Positions 1 to 9,406 are shown, numbered from the stretch's first letter. The stretch is DNA of 64,000 nt from Chitinophaga sp. Cy-1792 (GCF_011752935.1 NZ_VWWO01000003.1:62001-126000), one strand, 5' to 3'. A program made the numbers and translations. The notes: generated from the sequence alone by a model not told the origin.

Positions 1-297
1 AAACTCGCGGATGCCATTCATGAAAGCAAGTACCATGTTTCTGAAACGCTGAATGCATACGCACATAAAACCTTCTATCAGTACATCAATGAATACCGCA
101 TCCACAAAGCAGTGGAGCTCATGGACCATATCAAGCAAAAGGGCCTGCCAGTGAATATTCTGACTGTTGCCTACGAAAGCGGTTTTAAAGCTAAATCTTC
201 CTTCAACGCCTATTTCAAGAAAATCCTGGGAGAAACGCCTTCCGCCTATCTTCTCCGCACAAAATCATCTTCCCATCAACAGCTGATGAATGCGTAA
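1..297 (+). CDS. AraC-family transcriptional regulator, C-terminal part (5' end outside window)
   Basis: The frame is open from the window edge, so only the last 98 codons are seen. They hold the double helix-turn-helix of AraC/XylS regulators. The second helix-turn-helix carries the family signature around AYESGFKAKSSFNAYFKK followed by G-E-T-P-S-A-Y, where the F-x-x-x-F-K-K and P-x-x-Y positions are typical. This half binds DNA; the sensing or membrane part lies upstream and cannot be judged. In Bacteroidota such C-terminal domains often sit on membrane-bound sensors or on cupin-type regulators. The assignment to the AraC family is firm; the regulated genes are unknown. The response regulator that follows about 100 bases later could be co-transcribed, but nothing shows that it is a partner. 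Confidence 0.85.
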   Translation, partial: KLADAIHESKYHVSETLNAYAHKTFYQYINEYRIHKAVELMDHIKQKGLPVNILTVAYESGFKAKSSFNAYFKKILGETPSAYLLRTKSSSHQQLMNA

Positions 298-394
298 TAA
301 AAACAATATGCATGTGTTCGCTTAGTGCTGTGGCTTGTTTCAGCTGATTTGAATGAACAGTATTAATTGCTGAAAATGACATATTTTTATTTTT

Positions 395-790
395 ATGACA
401 GAGAAATTCCGATTCCTTCTTGTTGATGACGATGATGATGATGCTTTTCTATTTGGAGAGGTACTGCAACAAATCGCTCCTGATACCAGTTTCGAGAGCA
501 TTTCAAATGGACAGGAGGCACTGGACCGTCTGAAAAATGGGACCATCGATATCCCGGATATTATTTTCCTGGACCTGAACATGCCTCGGATGGACGGGCG
601 GGAATGCCTGATCGAATTAAAAAAAGATGAACAACTGAAAAAAATTCCGGTGATCATTTACACCACTTCTTCTTTACATAGCGATATCCAGCAAACCCTT
701 GAAAACGGGGCGTTGTCTTTTGTTACAAAACCAACGAATATCAAAGCACTGGAAGAAATTTTGCACAACGTATTCCGTAATATTCAGTAA
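395..790 (+). CDS. Stand-alone response regulator receiver protein (Rcp1-like)
   Basis: This 131-residue protein is a single receiver domain with no output domain. The N-terminal acidic cluster (VDDDDDD, residues 10-16) supplies Mg2+ ligands, the phospho-acceptor is D60 in IIFLDLNMP, the switch Thr lies at 90-91 and the conserved Lys is K112 in the T-K-P motif. The insertion style and length match the Rcp1-like single-domain receivers that act in phosphorelays downstream of phytochrome-type or hybrid histidine kinases in Bacteroidota. No kinase lies in the window, so the partner is unknown. All active-site residues are present, so it should be phosphorylatable. The start codon follows an A/T-rich stretch with no ribosome-binding motif, as is normal in this phylum. 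Confidence 0.9.
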   Translation: MTEKFRFLLVDDDDDDAFLFGEVLQQIAPDTSFESISNGQEALDRLKNGTIDIPDIIFLDLNMPRMDGRECLIELKKDEQLKKIPVIIYTTSSLHSDIQQTLENGALSFVTKPTNIKALEEILHNVFRNIQ

Positions 791-892
791 TGTTTGCCCG
801 TATTATTATTTTTCAGGTAGATATATAATTTTTGTTTTACAGAGATGATTGTCGGGAGATGATGATCATCTGCCCAAATACTTAACTGAACA

Positions 893-1918
893 ATGAAAAA
901 AATTATACCTGCATTGGCTTTGGCCATGCTGTCTGTTCTGACGGCATCTGCACAAACATACCACTGGAAAGTATTACAGCTAAACATCTGGCAGGAAGGC
1001 ACGATGGTGCCCGGCGGTTATGATGCTATTGTGAATGAAATCGACCGATTGGAGCCTGATTTCGTAATGCTCAGTGAAGTACGTAATTACAAGAACACCC
1101 GTTTCTGTGATAGGATTACCGCTTCGCTGGCAGCCAAAGGCAAAACTTATTATAGCTTTTTCTCCAATGGTGCTGGTGTGATGAGCCGTTATCCCATTAC
1201 AGATAGTGCTACTGTGTTTGAAGGACAGGGAGAAATCTATAAACTCACTACTGTGGTGGATAAGCAAACGGTGGTCCTGTACTCCGGCCACCTGGATTAC
1301 CTCAATTATGCGGTGTACCTGCCCAGAGGCTACGATGGGGTTACCTGGAAAAAATTGCCGGCGCCATGTACCAACCTGGATACTATCATGGCTTCTAACA
1401 GGGCATCGTCCCGTGATGAAGCTATCACGGCATTTCTGCAAGCCGCCAAAGCCGACATCAATCAAAAACACATCATCCTCCTGGGTGGTGATTTCAATGA
1501 GGCCAGCCACCTCGACTGGACTGCCGCTACCAAAGATTCATTTGATCACCATGGTATGATTGTTCCCTGGACCTGCTCCGAAATGCTATATAGTAAAGGG
1601 TTTAAAGATAGTTACAGAGAATTACACCCGAACCCCGTTAAGTTTCCGGGATTTACTTTTCCCGCGAATAATATATCCGTTCCCGTGAAGCAGCTGGCCT
1701 GGGCACCGGATGCGGATGAAAGGGAAAGGATCGATTTTATCTATTATTATCCACAACCAGGGTTAAAGGTCGTGAAAAGCAGTGTGGTAGGGCCTACGGG
1801 CTCCATCGTCCGTAACCAGCGGGAAGAGGAAAATACGAAGGATCCTTTTATCCAACCTGCAGGCACCTGGCCTACAGACCATAAAGGTGTGCTGACAGAA
1901 TTTATTTTCAGGAAATAG
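893..1918 (+). CDS. Secreted endonuclease/exonuclease/phosphatase family protein
   Basis: 341 residues starting with a clean signal peptide (about 20 residues, cleavage after TASA). The mature part has the EEP fold: the first strand ends in LQLNIW (N31), a metal-binding Glu occurs in LSEVRNY (E62), the LGGDFNE motif sits near residue 200 and the C-terminal DHKGV motif supplies the catalytic His. The family uses Mg2+ to cut phosphodiester or phosphomonoester bonds in nucleic acids, inositol phosphates or sphingomyelin. The sequence cannot tell which. Export suggests an extracellular or periplasmic substrate such as DNA or a phospholipid headgroup. It stands alone between the receiver gene and a convergent gene that begins only three bases after its stop codon. 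Confidence 0.85.
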   Translation: MKKIIPALALAMLSVLTASAQTYHWKVLQLNIWQEGTMVPGGYDAIVNEIDRLEPDFVMLSEVRNYKNTRFCDRITASLAAKGKTYYSFFSNGAGVMSRYPITDSATVFEGQGEIYKLTTVVDKQTVVLYSGHLDYLNYAVYLPRGYDGVTWKKLPAPCTNLDTIMASNRASSRDEAITAFLQAAKADINQKHIILLGGDFNEASHLDWTAATKDSFDHHGMIVPWTCSEMLYSKGFKDSYRELHPNPVKFPGFTFPANNISVPVKQLAWAPDADERERIDFIYYYPQPGLKVVKSSVVGPTGSIVRNQREEENTKDPFIQPAGTWPTDHKGVLTEFIFRK

Positions 1919-1921
1919 CGT

Positions 1922-2548
1922 TTAAATCCGTTTTGCAAATTCAGCGATGAGTCGTTGATGGTAATTCCGTTCATAGCCGGCGTCCATCAGCGGGGCGAAT
2001 TTCATGGGGTATGCGTGCAGTGTTATGGCGGTTGCTTCTTCCTCATTTCGCGGGTGAAAGGGGCAGCCGGGGCTTTGCATCAAACGGTGATCATCGATGG
2101 CCTGGTGGCATTGTTCACAATGGTTGTACCAGTAGGCGGGTGTATTGTCTGTGGGTTGGGTGAGATGATAACGGGAGAAATTATCCGTTAAAAACTCCTT
2201 CAAATTGTCTGAAATCGTGGTTATTCTGTGGAAAATCGAAAAAAAATCTTGTTCCAGCCAAACTTCTTCATCTCTTTCATTCATATCTTTTTCATAGAAA
2301 GAATCGCTTGCCAGTGAGATAACCTTATTGGTATGACCACAATGCGGACATACACAGGAACCTTGCGCGATCAATAAAATATCTGAAAGGATGAGGTAAG
2401 CGGAGGGAGGAAGTATCCATTGCTGCACTTCTTTTAACCTGCCATATGCTGCATTGGGTAAATACCAGTGCTGACTGTTGTCAACCAATGCGCCTGCTGC
2501 CTGCGCAATAGCTTTATCTGTCTCCGGAACATTCAGTAGTAATGACAT
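1922..2548 (-). CDS. DUF5710-like protein with cysteine pairs
   Basis: 208 residues, no signal peptide, so cytoplasmic. The first 45 residues (N-V-P-x-x-D-K, then G-A-L-V-D, then H-W-Y-L-P, ending in W) match the pattern of DUF5710, a small module seen at the ends of plasmid primases and DNA-processing proteins. Downstream lie a C-P-H-C-G-H pair near residue 69 and a C-E-Q-C-H pair near 144, plus a later C-P-F-H, which look like zinc ligands. The middle is acidic. Function is unknown. The DUF5710 match is made by eye from the pattern of conserved residues, so it is an inference. It is convergent with the endonuclease gene and shares a 3-base intergenic junction with it. Confidence 0.6.
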   Translation of the reverse strand: MSLLLNVPETDKAIAQAAGALVDNSQHWYLPNAAYGRLKEVQQWILPPSAYLILSDILLIAQGSCVCPHCGHTNKVISLASDSFYEKDMNERDEEVWLEQDFFSIFHRITTISDNLKEFLTDNFSRYHLTQPTDNTPAYWYNHCEQCHQAIDDHRLMQSPGCPFHPRNEEEATAITLHAYPMKFAPLMDAGYERNYHQRLIAEFAKRI

Positions 2549-2658
2549 AATTCACATGATTCAGTAAAAGATATCCTGAATTTAAGCATTTTATGTCAAA
2601 GAGATTCCTGCCGGAAGATGATCCCCCGGTTAATTTTTTACAGATAGATACTCAGCTA

Positions 2659-3123
2659 TTAGAATTTATCGTCATTGATTTCCAGCCAGTAGCCGTCAGG
2701 ATCTTTGAGATAGATCTGCTGAACGCCGTCTACACGTTTGGTAATGGCGCCTGCTTTGCCGGGCCAGTCTTCGAAGCTGACATGGTTTTTATTAAGTCTG
2801 TCAACAAATTCCTGCATGGAGGCTACGGAAAAACAGAGGTGCATGTTTTTGTCGTGGAAGGTGGCTTCCTTAGCGCCGGATATAACGTGTACCTGTGAGT
2901 GAGGTCCCACTTTAAACCAGCTATGACGGCCATCTTTGAAGGGCTCGTCCATGGTTTCCAGGCCAATGATGTCTCTGTAGAAAGCAGTGCTTTTGTTCAG
3001 GTCGACAACGTAAATGGCTATATGATTCAATGAAGGGTGCATGCTGCTTTGTGCCTGTGCAAACGTGGAATTGCCGGTGACTGCCAGTAAAAACATCAAT
3101 CCGGACAGTAGTAACTTTTTCAT
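2659..3123 (-). CDS. Secreted VOC-family (glyoxalase/dioxygenase fold) protein
   Basis: The start at 3123 is preferred over an upstream in-frame ATG at 3153 because it gives an immediate signal peptide (MKKLLLSGLMFLLAVTG). The mature protein is one vicinal-oxygen-chelate domain: L-N-H-I-A-I-Y-V-V-D-L near its N-terminus with a metal-binding His, a central segment, and K-D-P-D-G-Y-W-L-E-I at the C-terminus with the Glu ligand. The fold serves glyoxalases, dioxygenases and antibiotic-binding proteins; no substrate can be assigned. Export of a VOC protein is less common than a cytoplasmic location. It is followed 15 bases upstream by the divergently unrelated secreted gene on the same strand, so the two could share a transcript. 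Confidence 0.8.
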   Translation of the reverse strand: MKKLLLSGLMFLLAVTGNSTFAQAQSSMHPSLNHIAIYVVDLNKSTAFYRDIIGLETMDEPFKDGRHSWFKVGPHSQVHVISGAKEATFHDKNMHLCFSVASMQEFVDRLNKNHVSFEDWPGKAGAITKRVDGVQQIYLKDPDGYWLEINDDKF

Positions 3124-3168
3124 AGTTACAAGATAACCGTCCGGATTGAGCAATGCAAGTATTTTATA

Positions 3169-4254
3169 TTAGTTGCTTTTGAAAGCGATGGACTGAATAA
3201 CTACGTCCAGTTTTTTCAGTGCAGGGTTGTCGGAGTTTACTTTTTTGTCGCCGGTAACCTGGTCGTATTGTTTGGGATCGCCGGTGTTATTGGCCCTGAG
3301 CAGGATGGTAACGCCTTTGCCTTCTAACTGTCCGCCGCCCCAGCTGGTAACGAGGCCGCCATCTGTCCATTCAAAGCCGTTGATCTTAAAAGCTCTGCCG
3401 TTTATTTTAATCAGCTTTGCCAGCGGATCACCAGGCTTGATGCCATAAGGTGTTTTCCATTTGGTGTGGTCATGAGCAAAGAGTAGTGTATTGCCATTAT
3501 CTCCATCCATTTCAATCTCCAGTTCATCATCAGTTTCTGGATAGAGTACCAGCGCGGTTTTACCGGTAGAGTTGCCGGCAATGTCGCTGCCATCACGTTT
3601 GGTAATATTTTCTTTTCCATAGAGATCAGAGAGTTGGTCTGCTGTTCTGATCTGGAATACCGGCTTTACTTCCCAGGTACGGGTATCTACGGGTGCAGGT
3701 GCTGCGGCTGCGGTTTCTGTGCCGGCGCTGCCGGTTGCGCCAGGATTGCTGCTGCTTTCGGTAGCTGTGATACCTCCGGAGCTGGTGCCACCGGAATTCA
3801 CTGCCACTGCCACCGGATTTTTGCCGGTATTAGGGCCGGTATATGTTCTCAGGAAGTCGGCTTTGTCTTCCAGTAGTTCCTTGGTCTGGTCTTTATATTT
3901 ATTGGCGGTATAGGTGGCGATCGGGAATACGGCATTGTCTTTCACACCCATACTGCGAAGGTTCGCGATAAAGCGCTGACGGTTACAGTCGCTGTACTGG
4001 AACAGGTATTTCAGCGAGGCATCCAGTGCGGACTGGTCGCTTTTAAGATTGGTAACGGTGGAGTCTATATCGAGTCCGCCGGCGCCGCTGCGGGTAAGCT
4101 GTTCGGCGATAAAGCCCATAATAGAGTCGTTCTTCAGCTGATAGTGGTAAGCTGCCCTGGCCGAGAAGTCGTCTACGATAGACTGTGCCAGCTTGTTTTG
4201 CGCCTGCATAACAAGCGGAAATAGGAGGGTAACCAATGCGAGTAACCGTTTCAT
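3169..4254 (-). CDS. Secreted hypothetical protein with Ser/Gly/Ala-rich linker
   Basis: 361 residues with a signal peptide ending near MQAQ. Two parts are visible. The N-terminal 125 residues are helical and charged, with a K-Y-L-F-Q-Y-S-D-C-N-R segment. A low-complexity linker rich in Gly, Ser, Thr, Ala and Pro follows (about 145-190). The C-terminal domain (about 195-361) has a recurring Bacteroidota pattern: an acidic L-E-I-E-M-D, then G-I-K-P-G-D-P-L-A-K-L, then a G-F-E-W-x-D-G-G-x-V motif and W-G-G-G-Q-L. I recognise this pattern as a family of uncharacterised exported proteins but know no function. It may be a periplasmic or cell-surface protein. Confidence 0.7.
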   Translation of the reverse strand: MKRLLALVTLLFPLVMQAQNKLAQSIVDDFSARAAYHYQLKNDSIMGFIAEQLTRSGAGGLDIDSTVTNLKSDQSALDASLKYLFQYSDCNRQRFIANLRSMGVKDNAVFPIATYTANKYKDQTKELLEDKADFLRTYTGPNTGKNPVAVAVNSGGTSSGGITATESSSNPGATGSAGTETAAAAPAPVDTRTWEVKPVFQIRTADQLSDLYGKENITKRDGSDIAGNSTGKTALVLYPETDDELEIEMDGDNGNTLLFAHDHTKWKTPYGIKPGDPLAKLIKINGRAFKINGFEWTDGGLVTSWGGGQLEGKGVTILLRANNTGDPKQYDQVTGDKKVNSDNPALKKLDVVIQSIAFKSN

Positions 4255-4478
4255 ATACGCTGTTTGTTGAGAATACTATGTTTACTAAAAATAACTATAA
4301 TTCCTGAGAGCCCCATGAATAACGGCTCAAAAGCTATAAGGTTACTCTAATAACGTAACTCTCTGCTATAAAATTTCTTATCTCCCCAAAACTATCCCTG
4401 ATTTTCCCCTTACGGCAGATGCTTATAAAATTAAAACCTCATCCTTTATCTTCGCATTTCAAATTATCATCCGTCTGT

Positions 4479-6095
4479 ATGAAGGTAAAGTCGTTACTGC
4501 TGTTTTTAATGGTACTGCTTTTTGCCTGCCAGTCCGATAAATCGAAGTTCGGACCGGAAAATATCCCTGATCCCAAAAAAACGGGTAACGGTTATGTGAG
4601 CGACCCCTATCACATGCTGTCTGAATCAGCAGTGAGCGAAGCCAACTCATTGATCAGCTCCCTGGACCAGGAAGGTAAAGCCCAGATTGCCGTAGTCTTG
4701 CAGGAAAGTATTGGAAATAATGATGCAAAGGATTTTGCACATAAATTATTTAATACCTGGAAAATCGGCGATGCCGCCACCAATAACGGGCTGCTGATCT
4801 TTCTCGTCCGTGATGCGCATAAACTGGTTTTCGAAACAGGAAAAGGACTGGAGGGAGATCTTCCCGATATCACCTGTTTTCATATCGAGCAGGATTATAT
4901 GATCCCTAAGATCAAGGAAGATAATTACGATGCCGCTTTTATAGATGGTTTAAAATCTGTTGCCTCCTTGCTACATACCGGCAACTATGCCTTTGACCAG
5001 GTAACGGATACCCTTGCCACGGTCGACTCCTCCCTGCTGGCAGCCGATGGCGTAGCAGAGAGTGCGGTTGCAGGTGATGATTCATTGGTATATGCCCCCG
5101 CACAGAATTTCGCGGAAGCTACGCCCGCAGGAGACGACTACACGGATACCTATGCAAGCCGTGAGCCCGGTACCGGCTTCTTCATAGGACTGATATTCTG
5201 TTTTATCATCTCCTATATACTGATGTACCAGTGTTTTGGCAGAAGAAAAAAGATAAAGAAAAAAGTTAACAGTGATATCCCGGAAGATATGCCGGTGAAT
5301 ATCGGTGATATCCCGAACGACTTCCTCAGCCCCGGATGGAAAGGGCTTTTGCTCATCCACGTATGTGCATGGGGGTTATTATGGTTCCTGGAAACCAGGT
5401 TTGATATCCGACTGGGGTTCTTTATCTGCCTGCTGGCTTATTATATTACCTGGACCGTTTTCCTGCATTTCGCCATACTGATAATAAATCTTCGTGCCGC
5501 CGCCGCATTGCGCGGGGCCGACAGGCATACACGCTGGCAGCGACTCGAAGCCGCGCACCTGCACCTGGTATTCGCAGGGTTTGTGTTCCCGCTGCCTTTC
5601 CTGTTCCTGTATATGCGCTATTTCAAACGCAGACAGCTGTCTCTTCGTAATACACCTTATGAATGCCCTACCTGCCATCAGCTGATGCATAAGCTGGATG
5701 AAAAAACAGAAGACCATTATCTGGATAAGGCGCAGGTAATAGAAGAACAGCTGCAGTCTGTAGATTATGATGTATGGGTATGTGATAAAGATAATTACCA
5801 GATGGTTCTCGATTATACGGATCTGCATATAGCCATTGCCGTATGTCCTTCCTGCGATCATAAAACGTACCAGTGCAAGAAAACCAAGACATTGAAACGC
5901 GCTACAGAATCTTCAACAGGCCGCGGTGTTAAAACCTATTTATGTGCTGCCTGTGGTTATTCACACGATTATCAGTTTATCATTCCTAAAATATCATCCT
6001 CTTCCTCTTCTTCTTCAGGATCTTCCTCTTCATCCTCTTCCGGAAGCTGGGGTGGGGGTTCTTCCGGTGGCGGCGGTGCCAGCAGCAGCTGGTAA
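4479..6095 (+). CDS. TPM-domain membrane lipoprotein with Ser/Gly-rich tail
   Basis: The ATG at 4479 gives a lipoprotein signal (lipobox LLFAC near residue 17); an in-frame ATG 60 bases upstream would bury it. Residues about 35-170 form a TPM domain (V-S-D-P at the start, A-x-x-L-F-N-T-W-x-I-G, then D-A-A-T-N-N-G-L-L-I-F-L-V-R-D), a fold seen in thylakoid acid phosphatases and in Psb27/YgcG-type proteins that aid membrane protein repair. Transmembrane segments follow near residues 235, 290 and 315-385. The C-terminal half has four Cys pairs (C-P-T-C, C-P-S-C, C-A-A-C and a lone Y-Q-C) that resemble zinc ribbons, then a Ser run and a G-S-W-G-G-G tail ending in W, a feature typical of the YgcG group. 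Precise role unknown. Confidence 0.85.
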   Translation: MKVKSLLLFLMVLLFACQSDKSKFGPENIPDPKKTGNGYVSDPYHMLSESAVSEANSLISSLDQEGKAQIAVVLQESIGNNDAKDFAHKLFNTWKIGDAATNNGLLIFLVRDAHKLVFETGKGLEGDLPDITCFHIEQDYMIPKIKEDNYDAAFIDGLKSVASLLHTGNYAFDQVTDTLATVDSSLLAADGVAESAVAGDDSLVYAPAQNFAEATPAGDDYTDTYASREPGTGFFIGLIFCFIISYILMYQCFGRRKKIKKKVNSDIPEDMPVNIGDIPNDFLSPGWKGLLLIHVCAWGLLWFLETRFDIRLGFFICLLAYYITWTVFLHFAILIINLRAAAALRGADRHTRWQRLEAAHLHLVFAGFVFPLPFLFLYMRYFKRRQLSLRNTPYECPTCHQLMHKLDEKTEDHYLDKAQVIEEQLQSVDYDVWVCDKDNYQMVLDYTDLHIAIAVCPSCDHKTYQCKKTKTLKRATESSTGRGVKTYLCAACGYSHDYQFIIPKISSSSSSSSGSSSSSSSGSWGGGSSGGGGASSSW

Positions 6096-6101
6096 AAAAA
6101 A

Positions 6102-6137
6102 AGGGTTCCGCAGCTGCGGAACCCTGAAAGTTTTTTT
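6102..6137. terminator. Bidirectional intrinsic terminator between convergent genes
   Basis: A perfect 24-base palindrome (6102-6125, core TTCCGCAGCTGCGGAA) is flanked by nine A on the left and, after GAAAG, seven T on the right. It sits between the stop codons of the TPM gene and the DUF6515 gene, so it can end transcripts from both sides. The minus-strand U-tract is directly adjacent to the stem, which favours the DUF6515 transcript. Confidence 0.85.
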
Positions 6138-6148
6138 CTGTAATCCGG

Positions 6149-7051
6149 TTATTGGCCGGCATTCATTTTACCTACTATCGTAAATCCTGCAACCCCATTG
6201 TTGGTAGTTGCCTGGTAGTACATACCATCAGGAGTGAGGTAATATTCCTGTCCGTTGATGGTTACGCTTCTGGCACCCGCAGGGAGTTCTGTGACAAAAT
6301 TGGGGTTAGCAGCAGGCGTGTTGCCGGTGTTGTTGGTAGCCGGGTTCGTTGCCGGAGCGGCAGCCTGATTGTTACCGTCAATGTTTTTACCGACCACTTT
6401 ATATCTGCGGCCGTTGTCTGTCATCACTTCCTGGTAATAAGTACCATTCACGTCGTAGTAAGATTGACCATTTACCTGTACTTCGCTGGCTCCATCCGGA
6501 AGATCCGGTACGAGCGCGCCAACAGGGGCATCCACTACTTTGTACCCTTCGTCCTGGTTGCTGTCGTCAACCGGAGCATAGTAGGAACCGCCATAATAAT
6601 ACATTGGACCAAATGCTGCACCTAAAGAGAAGTATCCGAATGGCAGAGCGGATACAAAGAAGCCAAGTGGAGGATAATAATAGCCGTAGTAAGGGCGCCA
6701 TCCGTGATAATAACGATAGTAGCCGGGATATCCGCCATGGACCCATCCGCTACCGTGCACTATTACAGTTCTGCTGCCTCCGGAAATATGTCCGGAACCT
6801 ACTACTGCCGGACCACTACCGCGGACAATACGTCCGGATGATCCCGGGTTAATTCTTGGTGAAGAATAGTGGGCTGATGGAGCAGACATTACGCGTGAAC
6901 CGCCAAATCCGCCACCACCGAAGTGACCACCACCACCGCCGAAATGGCCTCCGCCACCTCCATGACCTCCTCTTTGTGCATAGGCTGAGAAAACTGTACA
7001 GGTGCTTAAAAGTCCAGTCAGCACCAACAGTCCTAATATTCTGTTTTTCAT
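6149..7051 (-). CDS. DUF6515 family exported protein, Gly/Tyr-rich
   Basis: 300 residues with a signal peptide (cleavage near AYAQ). A Gly/His/Phe-rich stretch (about 27-50) is followed by a Tyr-rich segment (G-Y-P-G-Y-Y-R-Y-Y-H-G-W-R-P-Y-Y) and a hydrophobic region, the layout of DUF6515. Two copies of a small repeat follow, each with L-P-x-G-A-x-x-V-x-x-x-G-x-x-Y-Y and a Y-Y-Q-x-x-x-x-x-x-x-x-x-x-V-G-K ending, separated by an Asn/Thr/Ala-rich linker. These repeats resemble Bacteroidota envelope-associated Y-Y motifs. The protein probably sits in the periplasm or outer membrane; no function is known. It is transcribed toward a shared terminator. Confidence 0.8.
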   Translation of the reverse strand: MKNRILGLLVLTGLLSTCTVFSAYAQRGGHGGGGGHFGGGGGHFGGGGFGGSRVMSAPSAHYSSPRINPGSSGRIVRGSGPAVVGSGHISGGSRTVIVHGSGWVHGGYPGYYRYYHGWRPYYGYYYPPLGFFVSALPFGYFSLGAAFGPMYYYGGSYYAPVDDSNQDEGYKVVDAPVGALVPDLPDGASEVQVNGQSYYDVNGTYYQEVMTDNGRRYKVVGKNIDGNNQAAAPATNPATNNTGNTPAANPNFVTELPAGARSVTINGQEYYLTPDGMYYQATTNNGVAGFTIVGKMNAGQ

Positions 7052-7111
7052 GATCTAAGCATTTCCTGCGAAGTGATGGTATCTCTACTTTTCACCTCAA
7101 CTTTTAGACTG

Positions 7112-8062
7112 CTAAGCAGGCTGAAAGTTTAATGCTGCTGCGAATCTTTGGGCTAACTGGCTGATATCGGAAGACCGCGCCACACCATCGATCCATTTTG
7201 TCGGAATAGCGTCATGACCATAATAAATACCGGCCAGGGCACCGGCTACCGCACCGGTGGTGTCTGTATCTTCTCCAAGGTTAACGGCTTTCAGCACGCA
7301 TTCCTCATATGATTTAGTGGTCAGGAAACACCAGATCGCACTTTCCAGCGTATGGATGACATACCCGGAAGCATTGATTTCCTGCTCTTTAAGAGAAGCC
7401 AGGTTATCCTGCAATACCCGTTTGAAAAGCTTTATTTCATTGGGATTGAATTGCCGTACCGCCAGGAAACTATGAATGGTATGCTGTAAACGCTGGTAGG
7501 CGTTGAATATGTCTTTTTCAACCAACAGAATACGTAAAAATTCTACATATATAAAGCAGGCAAATACAGAGCGAAAGTGTTGATGGGTAATGGTAGATAC
7601 CTCTTTCACCATCTGGTATCTTTTTTCGATGTCCATTTCATTAGCCAGCTGAAAAACGAGCGGAGAAATACGCATGAGTGAGCCGTTACCATTTTCGAAG
7701 TCTTCAAACCCGCCGCTGACGAGGGGAGAGGTGCCTGTAGCCACGCGATGTAAAGCCCTGCGGGTAGTGTGACCGATATCAAAAACATTGTTATGGGCAG
7801 TCCAGTAGGCCTCACCATACCATTTTACGAATAGCTGGGCCATATTATTAATATCGTAGCCACCGATCAGGCTTTCTGCGGTGCAAAGGGTCAGGGAAGT
7901 ATCATCGGAGAAGGTGCCCGGAGGCTGGTTCCAGCTGCCATAGCCGATCATGTCTGTTACCGGAGTATTCTGAAGATAGGCCAGGGTTTTGAATTCTACA
8001 GGTACGCCTAATGCATCGCCGATGGCCACGCCAAAGAGAGTACCGCTAACTTGTTGCAGCAT
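7112..8062 (-). CDS. ADP-ribosylglycohydrolase family protein
   Basis: 316 residues covering one complete ARH/DraG domain. The signature metal-binding and ADP-ribose contacts are present: G-V-A-I-G-D-A-L-G-V-P-V-E-F at the N-terminus, S-D-D-T-S-L-T-L near residue 50 and G-E-D-T-D-T-T-G-A-V-A-G-A near 275, which provide the dinuclear Mg2+ site. Family members remove ADP-ribose from arginine, serine or nucleotides. No ADP-ribosyltransferase gene is near, so it may act in nucleotide clean-up or on a distant target. No signal peptide, so cytoplasmic. It is the last gene before a 1.6-kb gene-free region. Confidence 0.9.
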   Translation of the reverse strand: MLQQVSGTLFGVAIGDALGVPVEFKTLAYLQNTPVTDMIGYGSWNQPPGTFSDDTSLTLCTAESLIGGYDINNMAQLFVKWYGEAYWTAHNNVFDIGHTTRRALHRVATGTSPLVSGGFEDFENGNGSLMRISPLVFQLANEMDIEKRYQMVKEVSTITHQHFRSVFACFIYVEFLRILLVEKDIFNAYQRLQHTIHSFLAVRQFNPNEIKLFKRVLQDNLASLKEQEINASGYVIHTLESAIWCFLTTKSYEECVLKAVNLGEDTDTTGAVAGALAGIYYGHDAIPTKWIDGVARSSDISQLAQRFAAALNFQPA

Positions 8063-8640
8063 ATGAAATAAGTTTTACATGTTACGAAATAGGTGGCGAC
8101 GCATGGATGATGGCGGCCGTTGGTTTTCACAGAAATGGTTATACGTTGATTGCTGTTGGAAGAACATGGCAGAAATCTTTTTGTTCAGGGGAATATCTGC
8201 TGTTCATTTTCATTCAGAGTTTCTAAAACCTGAAATCCGCGCTTTCGAGCCTTATCACGTTCTATCTTTGTTTCACAAGATTATCAAAATGATAATCACA
8301 TTATCAAATAGCCATTTGAAATATGAATTAAACCGTCAAATAAGATACAAAAATTTTTAAGACCATGAAAGATCCAACCATTATATTTTATTGATAACCT
8401 GTCATGCACCATATCATGACACCGGAAACCAGTAATACCGCAGCCTGATAACCGTAGGCCGGTAAAGACTTTCACAGGTACAGACCGTACTTTCCATTTT
8501 CAACATAGACCTGATGCAGCCACTTTACAGGCGCGCCAGTTCGTCCAATGTTTGTTAACCCGTTGTGGAAAGCCGGCATGAGCAGATGCTGGATGTCACA
8601 TGTCAGATGTCAGATGTTGAACAGTTTCCATGTTAACCAG

Positions 8641-8662
8641 GGATTGTCTTTCCAGACAATCC
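8641..8662. repeat. Stem-loop 1 of a four-member set (9-bp stem, TTCC loop)
   Basis: GGATTGTCT pairs with AGACAATCC around a TTCC loop. It has the same 22-base size as the stem-loops at 9087 and 9407, but the stem sequence differs while pairing is kept. Confidence 0.6.
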
Positions 8663-9086
8663 ATTAAGAACGCATTTTTTAGACACAGGGATTTACTAAG
8701 TTCAGCAGGGACTTACTTTCCAGTTCGTCCCGATTTTATCCTTTGAAATGCTGTATAGTAGCAGTGTTTGGGATATCGCATGCCAAAGCCGGACTTTAAA
8801 TGCCTGTAGTTTAATATAGTTGATATTGTAATGTATGATGTATGTATTTGAGCATTAGCAGGTATACAAAAGGTATATCACGCTGAAAGAGATTTTTGTT
8901 TGTAGTCGGTTATTACGCGTAGTTTTTGAGGTTTTGATAAAAATGGTTAACCCGTTCCGGTAATAGTGGGCAAACATGCATGCCCGTTATTATCATGGTT
9001 TAATCAAATGTTTCACTCATTTCCAGATTAATAACTGTGAAGAAAGTTGAAATGCCATAATTATCGAAGGAAATGGGTAAGGAACC

Positions 9087-9108
9087 GGGCTGCCTTTTCA
9101 GGCAGTCC
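9087..9108. repeat. Stem-loop 2 of the set (9-bp stem, TTTC loop)
   Basis: GGGCTGCCT pairs with AGGCAGTCC with one G-T pair, loop TTTC. It lies 446 bases after stem-loop 1 and is followed after 14 bases by a second hairpin at 9123. Confidence 0.6.
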
Positions 9109-9122
9109 GCCATCGAAAAATC

Positions 9123-9148
9123 CGTACCTGTAAAGCATTACAGGTACG
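9123..9148. repeat. 11-bp perfect stem-loop
   Basis: CGTACCTGTAA and TTACAGGTACG pair perfectly around a four-base AGCA loop. There is no T-tract, so it is not a standard terminator. Confidence 0.55.
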
Positions 9149-9406
9149 TCAATATATTTCATTGCGATTCGTTTGGTTCACTATTGATTTAGTTTCAGGC
9201 AACATCGGGATTTTCTATCGAGATGATCCCCTTATTTAAACCCATACTCCGGGTTTATCATAGCCGAACTAACACACTAGCTAAATAGTGCAACCAACAT
9301 CACGCAATTTAAAAGAAGCTCCATGTCTGATGAATGGTGAATAATGACTGATAACTGATACTTGAGATTACAGCAGGTCTATTCATACTATAAGGACATA
9401 ACGGAA

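Noticed and set aside
8079..8360. A 93-codon open frame at the start of the 1.6-kb gap
   Set aside because: Composition is unlike a protein, no domain is seen and it covers a promoter-like element.
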